From Prinia subflava (Eukaryota; Chordata; Aves; Passeriformes; Cisticolidae), in assembly GCF_021018805.1 (NCBI RefSeq), contig NC_086266.1, forward strand, positions 7,874,001-7,938,000: 64,000 nt of DNA, in the 5' to 3' direction. Each line of letters begins with the position of its first letter. Within the stretch, counting starts at the first letter, position 1. The notes under the pieces are model-generated. The model was not told the DNA's origin. It did no database searches and saw only the letters and a program-made list of their open reading frames with translations. The position numbers and the translations under genes are program-made. Of the stretch, positions 36,134 through 47,771 are shown piece after piece.

Positions 36134-36925
36134 CTGGGGCACAATTTCACTTTGCTTTGCTTTTCTGCCTCTGCAGCTCTGATGCTCCTCCTGCACCTGG
36201 GGATTTCCTGCCCCGACCTCGTGCTCAGGGCTCCTCTCAGGTTCTTCAGCCTTCCTGTTTTGCTCTCAGAGCTTTCATTTCACCCACAAATCATTTCCTG
36301 CTCGGAGGCTCCTTGTGACTGGCCCCCTCCATTTCTGCTCCCCTGATAAATCTCTGCCCTCTCCTCCCTTTTCCAAGGCACTTTCCCTGGCTGCCAGCAG
36401 CTGGATGGGTGATGGGGAATTTCAGGAATCTTCCCCTGACATCTCTGAGTCTCGCAGGTTGTCTCTGGATGACAAGGTGGAGGGGGAGGTGATGCTGCTC
36501 TGCTGCTGACAGCTTTTCAATTCAGCCACGGGAAGTTTCGAGCTTCCCAAATTAACCCATCCTCTATTACTCTGCCTTTCCATCATTCTCCTGGAGTTCA
36601 AGTGCTGCTCTAAATGAATTAGTGTTGGAAAAGGGGTGTGGGGAAGGAGTTGCCATTGGAGAGGCTGAAAACCTGATAGGGAGGGAGGAACCAGGGTAAC
36701 CCAGAAAGGCTCAAAGGAATGTGGTGGTGACAGAATCATTTAAATTCCTTTTTATTTTGGGGGGTCACAGGCATGGTAGGAATTTTTAATAACTGGGGAT
36801 ATGATTCCAAGCTCATTAAATGTGTGGCTGAGCTGAGGGAGTTGTTGAGGGGTTCACTGCTTTCAGTTCACTGCAGTGCTGCAAATTCAACAACAAATTC
36901 TTCCTCCCAAACATTCCCAGTGCCT

Positions 36926-37012
36926 GTTGTAATAATAACAATAACAACAACAACAACAACAACAACAACTATAATAATTATAATAATAATAATTATTATT
37001 ATTACTTCCCTG
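36926..37012. repeat. (AAC)n(AAT)n microsatellite
   Basis: AACAAC units run into AATAAT/ATT units, about 85 bp in all. Confidence 0.95.
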
Positions 37013-37304
37013 CAGTCTGTATTATTATTTGTCCCTGGTTCTCACTCAAATATTTTCAAACCCCGAGGTTTCAGTTGTAGCCAGTTGGTTTTTCCCCTCC
37101 CCATGCAGCTCAGAGGCTGTGAAAGGGTGGCTGCTGGCCTCCAAGTGTTTATCCAGGACCACAGGCCTTAGGCTGCCGGGAATCCTGATATTGCTGGGTC
37201 TGCTGAGAGTGGAAAAGCAGCTCAATATCCTCTCCCATGGCAGAGGGTTGGAAGGAGAGGGGCTCTGGGAGCTTTCCTTCCAACCCAACTTCCTGACATC
37301 TGGG

Positions 37305-37440
37305 AGTCACAGAATTCCAGAGCTGTTTGGGTTGGAAGGGACCTTAAAGCCCTTCCCATTCCCCCCTCCATGGGCAGGGACACCTTCCAGAGCCTGGTGT
37401 GCTCCAGCACTTTCAGGGATGGGCAGCCAGAGCTTTTAGG
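37305..37440 (-). mobile_element. CR1 LINE 3' fragment
   Basis: AGTCACAGAATTCCAGAGCT, GTTTGGGTTGGAAGGGACCT and CCATGGGCAGGGACACCTTC identify the reverse-complemented 3' end. Confidence 0.8.
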
Positions 37441-38594
37441 GATCACCTCTCCATCGTGGTTGTGTTTTGCAGGAAGATACCCCCTGTGTGTGAGGGGATG
37501 CTGAGGGATTTCCTTCCCTCCTGGATCATCCATCTCTACTTTAGGAAAGCCAGGCTGGCCAAACACCTGACCTGGCCAAGTACCTGAGCGTGGCTCAGCA
37601 GTCACAGTGGTGCTCACTCAAAGGCTGGGTCTGATTTTGGAGTTTTTTTGCCCAATTTATTCCATGATTTCCTGGTGATGCATGGACAGAGCTTCCATGG
37701 AAAGCCCAGGAGCTCTGGAGCTGTTTGCAGCAGCCCAGGGAGGCTGCAAAGCTCTGCTCTTGTCCAGCCTCCAGCACTGGCAGGGCACAGCCAGGCCCAT
37801 CTGGCCATGGGGACAAAGCTCCTTGACAGACATCTCCATAAGGGATTTAAAGATTGGATTTGCTGAAAGAGGGATTATGGAGGGCTGGAGTCAGCAGGAA
37901 TTTGTGCCTTTGGGGTGACATTAAGGTTTTGGGGAAGTGCAGCTTGGATGAGGTCCTCCCTTTCTGCTGCTGGGGCTGGCAGAGCATCGTTAAAGTTGGG
38001 ATAATGAGGATTTATTAATGGGAATGTTCCAGAGGCTTTGGCAACACGCCTGGGGTTTCACAAACATGAAAATAAATGGGAAGAAGAGCAACTTCTCAGT
38101 TTTACATCCAGAACAAAATAAGTACAGCATGGCTGGCAGGAAAAATCCCAATGCAGATATCATGTCTGCTCTGATCTCTCACATTTCCCACACACAAGGA
38201 GATAAGGAGCTCCCACCACACCTGAGAACTCCTTTAGCAGGTGAGCCTGGCTCCTGCAGCTGCTTTGGCTCCTCAGGAATTCAGAGGAGATACCTTCAGG
38301 ATTTTCAGTCTTTTCCCTCTCATTTGCCATCCCATGGGATAAACGGATCACACTGATCTTAAATATTGGTGCATTTTTGCCCACCTCCTGCTGGGAGGCA
38401 AAGAGAGAACCTGATTCTCATTCCTATAATCCCCAGCCTGTATTCCTGCCCCCACCATTCCCCCATCACTGTGCTGTGATGTTCTTTAGCTCAGGCAGCT
38501 CTTTGCCATCCCAGATGTATTTTTAGATTGCAGCCTCCTCTCCTTTCACCTTCCTGCTGGCAGGATGAGCGGGACGACCTCTCCACATCCTCCT
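37441..38594. other. no gene seen
   Basis: About 1.1 kb without a recognisable exon. I looked here for the missing N-terminal exons of the EXOC1-like relic and did not find them. Confidence 0.35.
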
Positions 38595-38852
38595 CTGCTG
38601 GTGCCAGGACACAGGGAATGGCTTCCACTGCCAGAGGGCAGGGCTGGATGGGAGATTGGGCAGGAATTGTTCCCTGGCAGGGTGGGCAGGCCCTGGCACA
38701 GGGTGCCCAGAGCAGCTGGGGCTGCCCCTGGATCCCTGGCAGTGCCCAAGGCCAGGCTGGATGGGGCTTGGAACCACCTGGATAGTGGAAGGTGTTGGAG
38801 AAAAACGGGTTTTAAGGTCCCTTCAATCCCAAACCATTCCAGGATTCTTTGA
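38595..38852 (+). mobile_element. CR1 LINE 3' fragment
   Basis: From GACACAGGGAATGGCTTCCA and GATTGGGCAGGAATTGTTCC to the terminus ATCCCAAACCATTCCAGGAT. About 255 bp. Confidence 0.88.
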
Positions 38853-40150
38853 TTGTCTCTTCCCCTCACCAGATCTGGAGCCTCTTCCTTGCCCCTTCCT
38901 GGCTCCTTGCACACTGCCAGCCAGAATTGTGCCTATCATTCCTCAAATGGGACCTCCTCACCAGCTGGAATTCAAACCAGGGTTTTCCTGGCACCGGCAG
39001 ATGATGCCACAGCAAATCCAGTCCTGCTAAAGCTCCAGCTGCCTTGACCAAAACATAATGAATATTCATGAGGTGATTCATTAGTGTCTCCCTGCCTTAA
39101 TAGCTCCTCACAAAATTCTGTGCCATCCAAGGGGCTGGCACCCGGGTGGAAGTGTCACTTCAAGGCATTTTGGAGCAACCTGGCCAGGAGTGAACACGTC
39201 TGAGGACTGCAGTGATCCCAATCAGCTCCCCAAGGCTGTGATGGTGATTAGTGCCCATAATTAGAAATTCTCCAGAAGGGTCAGGCTGTGCTGCAGAGCT
39301 GGGATGGTGCAGGAAGGAATTTCCAGCTGTGGGATATTCCAAGTTCAGCAGCCTCCATTGTTCTTTCCACTTAAATGAAGCTTAGTGACCAAATTGCACC
39401 GCCTGTGGCTGGAGATCCCCTCCAGGAGACAACATCCCTTGGGAATAGGGAGATGGAAACATTTGTATGGATGGAAACAACATGGGAAATGCCAAGGGTG
39501 TTTCTGCCCTGTCCATTTTCCTTCCCCTGCCAGGAAATGGGGTGCTGGGTTGTCCAGGTGATCTCACCCATGCAGAGAGATTTCAGGGCTGAGCTTGTGG
39601 AAGCCTTTCTGGGGTTTCTCTCAGTGGTCCAGTCTGGAGTGAAGAGAGCTTTGAGATTTCAGCAGGATGGGGATTGCAGAGGGAATATCTGCAGTGGGGG
39701 TGGGGTGGGTGCTGGATTTATCCCAAATTCTTACCTCCAGTTGCTCACCCTTTCCCACTCAGCACTTCCGAGCTAATTCCCACAGGGTGCTGGAAGTGCC
39801 AACACTCTGAATAATCCCAAAAACCATTAGAGAGCAGGGACAGCAGCTCCTTCAAGGGCTGTTAAACACAGGACTGTGCATCCAACCTCCAGCTCAGGGA
39901 GCTGCTGGATCATGGGATTCTGGAAGCTGCCAGGGAATCCTGAAGGCACCAGAACTCCAGGCTTGCCCTTGGAATGCTTTTGATCCCAAGCATCTGCCAC
40001 AGGCCACTGTCAAAACTCATCACTCATCCCCCAAAACTGCAGGAAAAGGTGAAGGGCTTTTATAATGTGGAATTAAATGTGCAGTGCTAAACCAGGACTG
40101 GCTGAACCTTGTTAATTAATGTGTTAATTACCTGTGGATATCTAGGCCAG
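38853..40150. other. no gene seen
   Basis: About 1.3 kb just upstream of the first recognisable EXOC1-like exon. Exons for the N-terminal domain should lie here or further left if they survived; none was seen. Confidence 0.35.
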
Positions 40151-40228
40151 CCTGGACTTTGAGCTTCACTTGGCGAAGCTTAACAAGTGGACCTCCAGCA
40201 GCTTGGAGGAGAAGAAAACCTTCCTCAG
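40151..40228 (+). pseudogene. EXOC1-like exon, N-terminal domain segment
   Basis: Reads LDFELHLAKLNKW then SSSLEEKKTFL, matching the EXOC1 segment with DLHFEK, KW and SSTAEKN. Acceptor GCCAG, donor GTGTGT. It ends in phase 2, which agrees with the small candidate exon at 40528 whose first residues (NLW) fit the following EXOC1 words. Confidence 0.75.
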
Positions 40229-40699
40229 GTGTGTGTGTAAGCTGAACTAGTGCTGTCCCCTTTGTGAATGTCCCCTCGGGTGCAGTGGAAGGTAATTAAT
40301 TAATTAATTAATAATTAATGGCCTTGTCACACTCGGAGCACTCTGAAGTTTTGCAGTGTCCCCATCAGTGAAAGGTGAATAAATTCAGGGACAGGATGAG
40401 GTGGTACCTGCTGAGGGGAGTAGCAGAAGCTGGGTTTGGGTGTCTGGAGGCACAGCCATTGATTTATCCACTGCCCACAGATACACACAGCCAGGCTGGG
40501 AATAAAAACCATTTGTCTCATTTCCAGGAATCTCTGGACCTGGTTTGGGGAGGTGAGGGTTGGTAACACCAAGGCAGGAGCCTGGTCACATCCCCTCATC
40601 AAGAAATAAATACATTTGTGAATATAAAATGTATTTTTATATATATTATTTATATGTATATTTAACTCTACAACAGGTTTCAGTCCATTCATACAAGCA

Positions 40700-40880
40700 C
40701 ACAGGTTTGGGTTGGAAAAGACCTTAAGGACCATGGACAGGGACACCTTCCACTGTCCCAGGCTGCTCTAAGCCCCATCCAACCTGGCCTCAGACTCTTC
40801 CAGGGATCCAGGGGCAGCCACAGCTTCTATGGGAAAGGGTGCCAGGGCCTCACCACCTTCATCATCAAACCTTTCTTCCT
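40700..40880 (-). mobile_element. CR1 LINE 3' fragment
   Basis: GGTTTGGGTTGGAAAAGACC, GGACACCTTCCACTGTCCCA and GCCAGGGCCTCACCACCTTC occur in minus orientation. It lies inside an intron of the EXOC1-like relic. Confidence 0.8.
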
Positions 40881-40882
40881 TG

Positions 40883-40945
40883 TGTCTAATTTAAATTAGA
40901 GAAGTGTCTAATTTAAATTAGCGAAGTTTCTAATTTAAATCAAGG
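40883..40945. repeat. 21-bp repeat, three copies
   Basis: GTGTCTAATTTAAATTAG occurs three times at a 21-bp spacing, the last copy altered (TTTCTAATTTAAATCAAGG). Each copy is itself near-palindromic (CTAATTTAAATTAG). Confidence 0.9.
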
Positions 40946-41212
40946 AGTTTCTTCACCTCTGGAATTTGTCCCAGCTTTGTATGACACATCAGGGTGGCCC
41001 AGCACACAGTCCTGGAGACATGAGCAACGAAAATCCCAACCCTCAGTGCCTGTTTTGTCCCTTTTGCAAAGCTGACCCTTTATCCCACATCCATCTCTCT
41101 TTGCCCCATTCTGTGATCTTATTCCGGCTGTTGGACTCATCCCTCAGCCTCAGTGGGCCCTGATTTGAGCAGGGCTGCTAAAATGACCTCACCAAAAGGC
41201 TCTGGTCATCCC

Positions 41213-41941
41213 TGTCATGGTGGGCAGAGGTCAGAGTACCGCGACCTTCCTGGAGAAGCATCCTTAGAAGGATGTCCTAGAGGCACAGGAGCTGCCTGCT
41301 GCTGCTGAGTGATTTCAAGCTCTTCAGTGAGATCAGCTCTTTGGGGGGGCTCAGTGATTTCAAGCTCTTCAGTGAGATCAGCTCTTTGGGGGGCTCAGTG
41401 ATTTCAAGCTCTTCGGTGAGATCAGCTCTTTGGGGGGCTCAGTGATTTCAAGCTCTTCAGTGAGATCAGCTCTTTGGAGCGATGCTGAAGGAAGTGACGA
41501 AGCCTTCATATGGAGTTCTGCAGGAGGCTTTACTCAGCTTCTTCCTCAGAGGAGTCCAGTGACAAAGAGCCAAAGAGCCAGAGGGAACAGAGATTTATAT
41601 AGGGAAGGCAGGGGGCGGGGTAAAACATCTGAGCCAATCGGCTGAGGGATTCAGGGGAGAGCCAATCAACTGATCAAGGGAAGGACCAATCAACAGAGGG
41701 ACTGGCGGGAAGCAGAGGGAAGGGCCAACGGGGTACAGAAGATTTGCATAGCGGTGTCAAAGCCTCTGGGGGTAACACATTTCCTCACCATAACAGCAGA
41801 GCTGTCTGCAGGGTTCCTCCCTTAGCGGGTTGGGTTTATGTTCCTGTCTGGCTTAACTGCGCTCTCTCCAGGGGAGCGTGTTTATGTTATTGTCTGGATC
41901 CTCTCCAGGGGAGCATGGTTATATTGCTGTCTCCCTTAACA
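41213..41941 (-). mobile_element. solo LTR of an endogenous retrovirus, with repeated U5
   Basis: About 730 bp. On the minus strand it starts TGTTAAGGGAGACAGCAATA at 41941. U3 holds three ATTGG (CCAAT-box) elements (plus CCAAT at about 41634, 41662, 41686), then TATATAAAT at 41601-41593, then a poly-A signal AGTAAA at 41534-41529. U5 contains four 44-46-bp tandem copies (about 41305-41475) and seems to end ...CCATGACA at 41213. Flanks (CATCCC and GCCCCC) give no clear target-site duplication. No internal viral genes are present. It lies in an intron of the EXOC1-like relic. Confidence 0.75.
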
Positions 41942-41967
41942 GCCCCCACACATTCCCCCATCCACAG

Positions 41968-42147
41968 GGATGCAGGGAGGACGGGAAGGAGCTGGGGGAG
42001 GCTGAGCTCCAGGAGGAGCTGAGCGCGTACCAGGAGGTGGCTCCGGAGGAAGCCGCAGTCGTGCCGGAGCTGAGGGAGGAGTTCCTGCTGAACACCTTCA
42101 TGGCCTTCACAGAGCAGCTGGGCCAGGAGCTCCAGGGGCTGGAGGAG
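41968..42147 (+). pseudogene. EXOC1-like exon, helical region
   Basis: Sixty open codons between CCACAG and GTATGG, phase 0 to 0. The words ELSAYQE, LREEFLLNTFMAF and LGQELQGLE correspond to the EXOC1 stretch with the AFAEKLSRELQVLDG words. Confidence 0.75.
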
Positions 42148-42239
42148 GTATGGAGCCACGGAGGTGCCTGGAAGGAGGGAATGAGCCTCTGGGCATCACC
42201 AGCTCTTCCCTGTTGGAGCCCTGGGCACTGAGAATTTTA

Positions 42240-42752
42240 GACTTTCTGTGCTGACAGGCATTGACCCCCAAGCAAACACTGCATTTGACCTGAGGCCTTG
42301 GAAAAGGCTTCCAAAACTGAGTGACAGAACTGGGTTTATGGGTGAGTAGTTTGAAGTGTGTGATATCACAGAGTGGAAAACTTAGAGTTTAAGGTTTTAG
42401 AATATAGTAATATGTATATAAAACAAGATGGAGGTTTCATGGCAGAGGCCAGTCCTTCTTTTTCGTCTCCTTCATGGGTCTGGGTGGTATTTTGTAACTG
42501 GATAGAAAAGTCTACATTGCGGGCCATGGGTGGTTGGTTATTGAGTTAAAAGTAAAAATAATTTAGATGTCATTTCTTAATTGGACAGTTTATCCTTAAA
42601 AGGCCTTGTAGAGAGAGAGATACGGCTCCATTTTTAGTTTGTTAGCTAGAAGCGCTGTAGAACTCATAGGTTGTGAGACTGTAATATAAATAAGAATTAA
42701 TAAACATCTGAGACCAAACAAGAAATACCATCTCGAGCACTTAATCCTGACA
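42240..42752 (+). mobile_element. solo LTR, plus orientation
   Basis: Composition and word order are those of a passerine LTR: TATATAAAA at 42415-42423, CTTTTTCGTCTCCTTCATGG, GTGGTATTTTGTAACTGG, AATAAA at 42699-42704 and a 3' end CACTTAATCCTGACA at 42752. The left boundary is uncertain (anywhere from about 42240 to 42359), and no target-site duplication is evident. It inserts opposite to the three other LTRs in this relic. Confidence 0.65.
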
Positions 42753-43009
42753 CTGGGAAAAAAGAAGATAAAATGTGACACTTCACTCTGGAGCATGATC
42801 CAGGAGAAATTCCAGGAGGAAAGGTAGGGAAGGGTCTGACTGTGGGGTGCTCTGGGGCTAGCTGAGGAAGGGAAAGGGACAAAAGAGGCCCCTCCAGAAG
42901 GAAAAGCAGGATCCAGGGAGAGGGAAAAGGGGAGAGAAATGAAACAGAGCTGGAAGGAGATTGAAAAGGAAAATATAAACCTGTAGGAAGGGCCAATGGA
43001 AAAGGCTCA

Positions 43010-43210
43010 GGATGTTTCCAGAATTCCCTTTGAGGGTGAGGAGGCCCTGAATGAGGGTGCCCAGAGAAGCTGTGGTTGCTGCTGGACCCCTGGAAGTGTC
43101 CAAGGCCAGGTGGGATGGGGCTCGGAGCAGCCTGGGATAGTGGAAGGTGTTGGAACAAAATGGGCTTTAAGGTGTCTTCCATCCCAAACCATTCCAGGAT
43201 TCTGTGGTTT
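43010..43210 (+). mobile_element. CR1 LINE 3' fragment
   Basis: GAGGGTGCCCAGAGAAGCTG, GGAGCAGCCTGGGATAGTGG and ATCCCAAACCATTCCAGGAT mark the 3' 200 bp. A second, much shorter 3' end lies at 43305-43365 (TTTCCAACCCCAACCATTCC). Confidence 0.82.
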
Positions 43211-43779
43211 TCCATAGATTTGGAAGGGAAAGGGAGAAAATGAAACTGAGGAGCTCAAGGGTCCCCTGCAAGAGGATCCTTCAGCATCTCTGGCTCCCAT
43301 CCCTGAGTGGATGGAACTGGACAAGCTTTATGGTTCTTTCCAACCCCAACCATTCCATGGTTTTTGACTACTGAGCTTTACTGACCCTCTTTGGGTTGCT
43401 GTGATTTATTGCATTTCTGCAGAGGAAATTTCTCCTTTAAGTGCTGGAACAAAAAACCTGGGAAAGAAACTTTGAGCATTTGTCTTCTGCTAAAATATCT
43501 GGGATTTTAGGGTAACCAAGGAAAAAAAGGGAAAAAATAAGCCAAAGGAAATATCCTAAACAATACAAGAAACCACAAACCCTAAATCCAACCTCCTTTT
43601 GCTGCAGTTTGCTGTATTCCCATATATGATTTATTACACTTGGAAGTTAATCTGGAAGCCCAAACTCCTGAGGTTTGTTCCTGCCAGCTCCTGGCAAGGA
43701 ATTCAGGCACTTAGTGACTGTTCCCAGCTGTAAAACACCCTGGGAGAGCAACAAATACATCTTTATTAAGTTTTTTGAG

Positions 43780-43960
43780 AGGAAAGGCACCGTTGAATAC
43801 ATTATTTTAATGCCCTCTAATGAATAAATGTGACTTCCCACTAATACAAATTAATTAATGAGCATTTCCATTTCCGAGCTTTAATCTCCAATATTAAATG
43901 TTATTAATCCCAGCAAGTTAGACCAGCCCATGCATCCATTTAAGCGCTTTCCCCACATCC
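43780..43960. other. TAAT-rich patch
   Basis: AT-rich segment with AATTAATTAATGAG, TTTAATCTCC and TTATTAATCCC, in an intron of the relic. Possibly conserved non-coding or simply AT-rich; not distinguishable by eye. Confidence 0.25.
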
Positions 43961-44469
43961 CAGTGATAACACCTTGGCTTCCTCTCCCTTATTAATCACC
44001 CTCCTCTAACCCAGCTGTTCTGGGAATCACAGAAATCCCTGCACTGGCAGCAAGGAAAAGTTGATTTCTCCAAAGGGAAGGACGGCACGGCCGGGACACC
44101 AGGAGGCCAAAGGCTCTGATTTGGACATCGATATTCCTCCAGAATTCCAGGATCCCAACACGTGTGGACCTGCAGGCAGCTCCCAGCAGCTCTGCTGCTG
44201 CAGCTGGATTGTGTTCCTGTTCCTGGAGCCTCTGGAGAGCCCCTTACAGCAGCACTGTCCCATCAGTGTCACCGGGGTGCTCCCCGTGGTGACAACCTGA
44301 AGAGGTGGCAGGGACAGGCTTGGGGGACGCTTCTGACTCTAATTAAAGAACAATTAATAAATGGGAAACTCTGGACAGAGGTAGTGGGATGGGATGGGAT
44401 GGGATCTCTGGGTGTGGCAGGGAAGCAGAATTTGGAGCATCGTTGGTGTTTTTGAAGATGAGAGTCCAT

Positions 44470-44855
44470 GGTTAGAGAGGCTGGGGGAGCTGGGGGTGTC
44501 CACCTGGAGAGAGGATGTCAGAGTCCCTGCCAGGACCTAAAGGGGCTCCAGGAGAGCTGGGGAGGGACTGGGGACAAGGGATGGAGGGACAGGACACAGG
44601 GAATGGTTTCCCACTGCCAGAGGGCAGGGCTGGATGGGAGATTGGGCAGGAATTGTTCCCTGGCAGGGTGGGCAGGGGCTGGCACAGGGTGCCCAGAGCA
44701 GCTGTGGCTGCCCCCGGATCCCTGGCAGTGCCCAAGGCCAGGCTGGACACTGGGGCTGGAGCAGCCTGGGACAGTGGGAGGTGCCCCTGGCATGGCAGGG
44801 GTAGAATGGGATGAGCTCTAAAGCCCCTCCCAGCCCAGACTAGAATTCTCTGAAA
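44470..44855 (+). mobile_element. CR1 LINE 3' fragment, long copy
   Basis: About 385 bp and the plus-oriented equivalent of the copies at 49 and 5665: GGAGCTGGGGGTGTCCACCT at the left, the GGACAAGGGATGGAGGGACA block, and a slightly degraded terminus CCCAGCCCAGACTAGAATTC. Confidence 0.88.
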
Positions 44856-45123
44856 CCTTGTGGGGTGGACACTCAGGCCCTCAAGGCACTCCACCACTTG
44901 TGGAGACGAGGGTTGGACACTCTGCAATGACACATTCCCAGTGGGGCTCAGTGGCTTCTCCAGACTGACAGACACTTTTCTGCTCATGGCCAGAATTTCC
45001 TGGACACTCCACAGGAATTTGCTTGCTGGGGCAGTTGGAAGTGCTCTGAGGGGACACCTTGCCCAGGGGAGGGTTTTGTGTGCCCTGGGGACATGCAGGT
45101 GGCATTTGGCCAAGGTAGGACAG

Positions 45124-45514
45124 TTGCAATACCACCAACATCTGCCCATTACAGCTACAAGGTCTCTGCTGTGCCTCGGGAGGGTGAAGGATTATGATGT
45201 GGCAGTTGTAGGTGGGAGACAGAAATCATCACTCGGGTCCCCTTCATCACCAGACAAACAGCCTGTTTTATTGTTCCCAACCCTTATACAGGGAGTTCAA
45301 AGCTCCCTGTTCTGGACACTCAGTGGGCTGGGTGTTAGCCCTGCCCAGCTCCTTGAGCAGTGACGTTTCTGCTCTCTGGACCAGCTATGGAGGGCTGAAG
45401 TCTCTGTACGAGCTCTCCCATTCACCTGGGGACTTCTAGAATGAGCCAGGTCAGCCAATCTGGTCTTGCCATGACCAGATTTATTTTGTCTTTGCTGAAA
45501 ACGAGCTGTGACAA
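45124..45514 (-). mobile_element. compact solo LTR
   Basis: About 391 bp bounded by TTGCAATACC and GAGCTGTGACAA and flanked by perfect AGGACAG copies at 45117-45123 and 45515-45521. On the minus strand it has TATAAGG at about 45292 and AATAAA about 25 nt downstream, then a GT-rich U5-like segment. This is the expected order of a retroviral LTR with a very short R. Seven bases is long for a retroviral duplication (4-6 is usual), so one end base may coincide by chance. Confidence 0.65.
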
Positions 45515-45593
45515 AGGACAGGACGTTTGACCCCAGGATGGTGACAACCATCCCCTGCCAAGCTCTGAACCCCTCTGCTCCTGTTCCCCACAG

Positions 45594-45794
45594 GCCAAAA
45601 TCCCAGCCATCCTCTCCTGGAAGCAGCAGGTGACCCTGCTGATGAGCTCCAGGGATGAGGAGACCCTGCAGGCCTGCGAGGAGCTGCTGGGGAGTGGGAA
45701 GCAGCAGATGGATCACATCCACTGGGAAAACTCCCTGCTGCACCGTGCTGCTTCCAACAGGACGAGGCTGACGGTGATGATCCTGTTCCTCACG
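45594..45794 (+). pseudogene. EXOC1-like exon, coiled region
   Basis: Sixty-seven open codons, acceptor CCCCACAG, donor GTGGGT, phase 0 to 0. AKIPAILSWKQQVTLLM and KQQMDHI align with the EXOC1 words ANIQSIM, KQVNILMK and KEQMDQI. Confidence 0.8.
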
Positions 45795-46389
45795 GTGGGT
45801 GGGTTTACAAGGATGTTAATCTTCAGCTGGTGAACCTGCTGGAAAAAACTTCCAGGGAATTTTAAACACTGAAGGCTTGGATTGCCTGCAAGGGCTGTGG
45901 AGCTCCTCTGGCTGGGAAATGAGGGGTGGTGTTGATAAGGTAGGGATGGACAGATAAGATAAGAGCTGGGATGTGCAGGGCCCTCACCATGGCCCAGAGG
46001 GGTCTCTGAAAGTCCTTTTCCAGGGCAGGATTAGGAATGACAAAACCAATTAGTAATTTAATAGCCAATAATCATGACCTGGGAATACCCAGGAATGGCT
46101 GTTCCTTAATTATTCCATTAATTGATGGGCAACACCATGCTGGAATTACCCAGCAATTAATGACCTAATTACAGGCAGAACTTGCAACACCAGGCCTTCC
46201 TCAGCCACCACTGCAGCTGCTCCTGTGCAGAACATTGTTCTTCATGGATCTCCTGACGGACACAGCAGCTGCTGCTGAGGACACGTTCCAGCCAGCAGCA
46301 TTCCCAGTGGGATGAGAAGGAATGAGAAGGGATGAGAAGGGATGAAGAGCTGGCTGTGTTTGCAGCTGTCCCCTCTGTCTTTGCTGCAG

Positions 46390-46510
46390 ACCAGGCTGCA
46401 GCTGCGCAGGGAGCACAGCGACGCCCAGCCCCGCAGCAATCGGAACCTGCATGGCTGCAGCGCAGGCTCTGCCCACGGACATGGACGTTTCCTACCATCC
46501 CAGGGCGCAT
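46390..46510 (+). pseudogene. EXOC1-like exon with frame change
   Basis: It begins phase 0 after TTTGCTGCAG. Similarity runs in one frame (TRLQLRREH) and then continues in another (MAAAQALPTDMDV, against EXOC1 NAADALLQCMNV). The right end is uncertain because no good donor follows. Confidence 0.5.
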
Positions 46511-46969
46511 GGAGCAGGGATTTCTCCCACAGGATCACACTGCCACGGGTGGGCAACACCCCTTGGAGCTCGGAGAGGAGCCGGGGAAGCTGTGGTTGGA
46601 AATCGTGGTCTGTGCTGTCTGTGCTCCAGCGTGGAGGAGCAACAGTTCATTGTGGAAGGACGTGGGAGTTTTTGGATCCCTGCAAGTGTACAGGGACTTG
46701 ATCCTGGCAGGAAATCCCAAGTTTTCCTTGTGGTGAGACTGGGCGTGTCTCTTTGGCTGAGGTTGGACTCATGGATTATTTTTATTTTTTAAATCTTATT
46801 TTCCGCTCCTTGTCTGTATTTCCTTGGTACCACAGGAAAGCTTTTGCCCCTTCATCATTTTGGGTGATTTGTCTCAGGAATTCTGTCTGAGTTCCCAGAT
46901 TTCTGAGAGATGTGGGTCTGCAGCTCCCCGAGATCCCCTCAAATCCCAAAATATCTTTTTTCCCTTGAG

Positions 46970-47079
46970 GTTACTGGAAGCTGCAGGCAGTGGCTGAGCA
47001 GCTGATCCTGTTTGAAACCCTCGAGTAGAACTTTGAGAACTTCTTCATCAACCACACCACCAACGTCTTCAAGCTGCAG
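46970..47079 (+). pseudogene. EXOC1-like exon with in-frame TAG
   Basis: WKLQAVAEQLILFETLE, a TAG at 47026-47028, then NFENFFINHTTNVFKLQ; donor GTGGGT at 47080. It aligns with EXOC1 AVKQQQQRFSDLRELF and HLNNVFVQQ. The stop falls in a conserved helical stretch. Confidence 0.8.
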
Positions 47080-47771
47080 GTGGGTTCCAGTCCTCATGGC
47101 AGCTTGAAATCCTGGGAAATTGGAATATTCTGGGGGAGTTGGGCCAGTGGTGCAGGAGATGTGACAGGATTTTCCCAAATTTTCTCTCCAAAGAGACCTT
47201 CCCACACACCTTCCCCTTGTCATTGTTCCTCAGTCCTCAGGTTAATTTTCCAGGGATGTAGGAGAAATCCATGCTCCCAAAATCCCTCTGGTGACATTCC
47301 TTAAGTCGTTAGTCCTGGAGATGTTTTGTTTAGGTTTTCTTATTTTATTTTGGGGGCTGTTGTTCTGTTTGCAACCTAAAATCCTAGGACAAGCCCCAGT
47401 CGTGTGATCCTTTGATTAACACCTTCAAGTACTGACCTGGCAGTTTAAAGGATTTGGTGGACAAGACCCCTGTGGGCAGCAACCCCAGAGATTTCCTTCA
47501 GTGAAAGGAGCAATTCCCAAATCCTTACTTCCTCAAATCCTTGGTGTTCGGTTTCAAGCAGTGGTTCTGAGAGGGGAGCTGGGAGGGATCTGTGGGATCT
47601 CCATCCTTGGAGATTTGCAGACCTTGGCTGGGCCCATTCCTGAGCAAACTTTTCCACCTGGCTCTGAGCCTGCCCCCCTCCAATCCCACCTGCACAAGTC
47701 TGGGGTGCAGTGTCCCAGCAGATTTTCAAAGCTCTTTTATGTTGTTTTTTCTGTCATTTTTGTCCCTTGAG

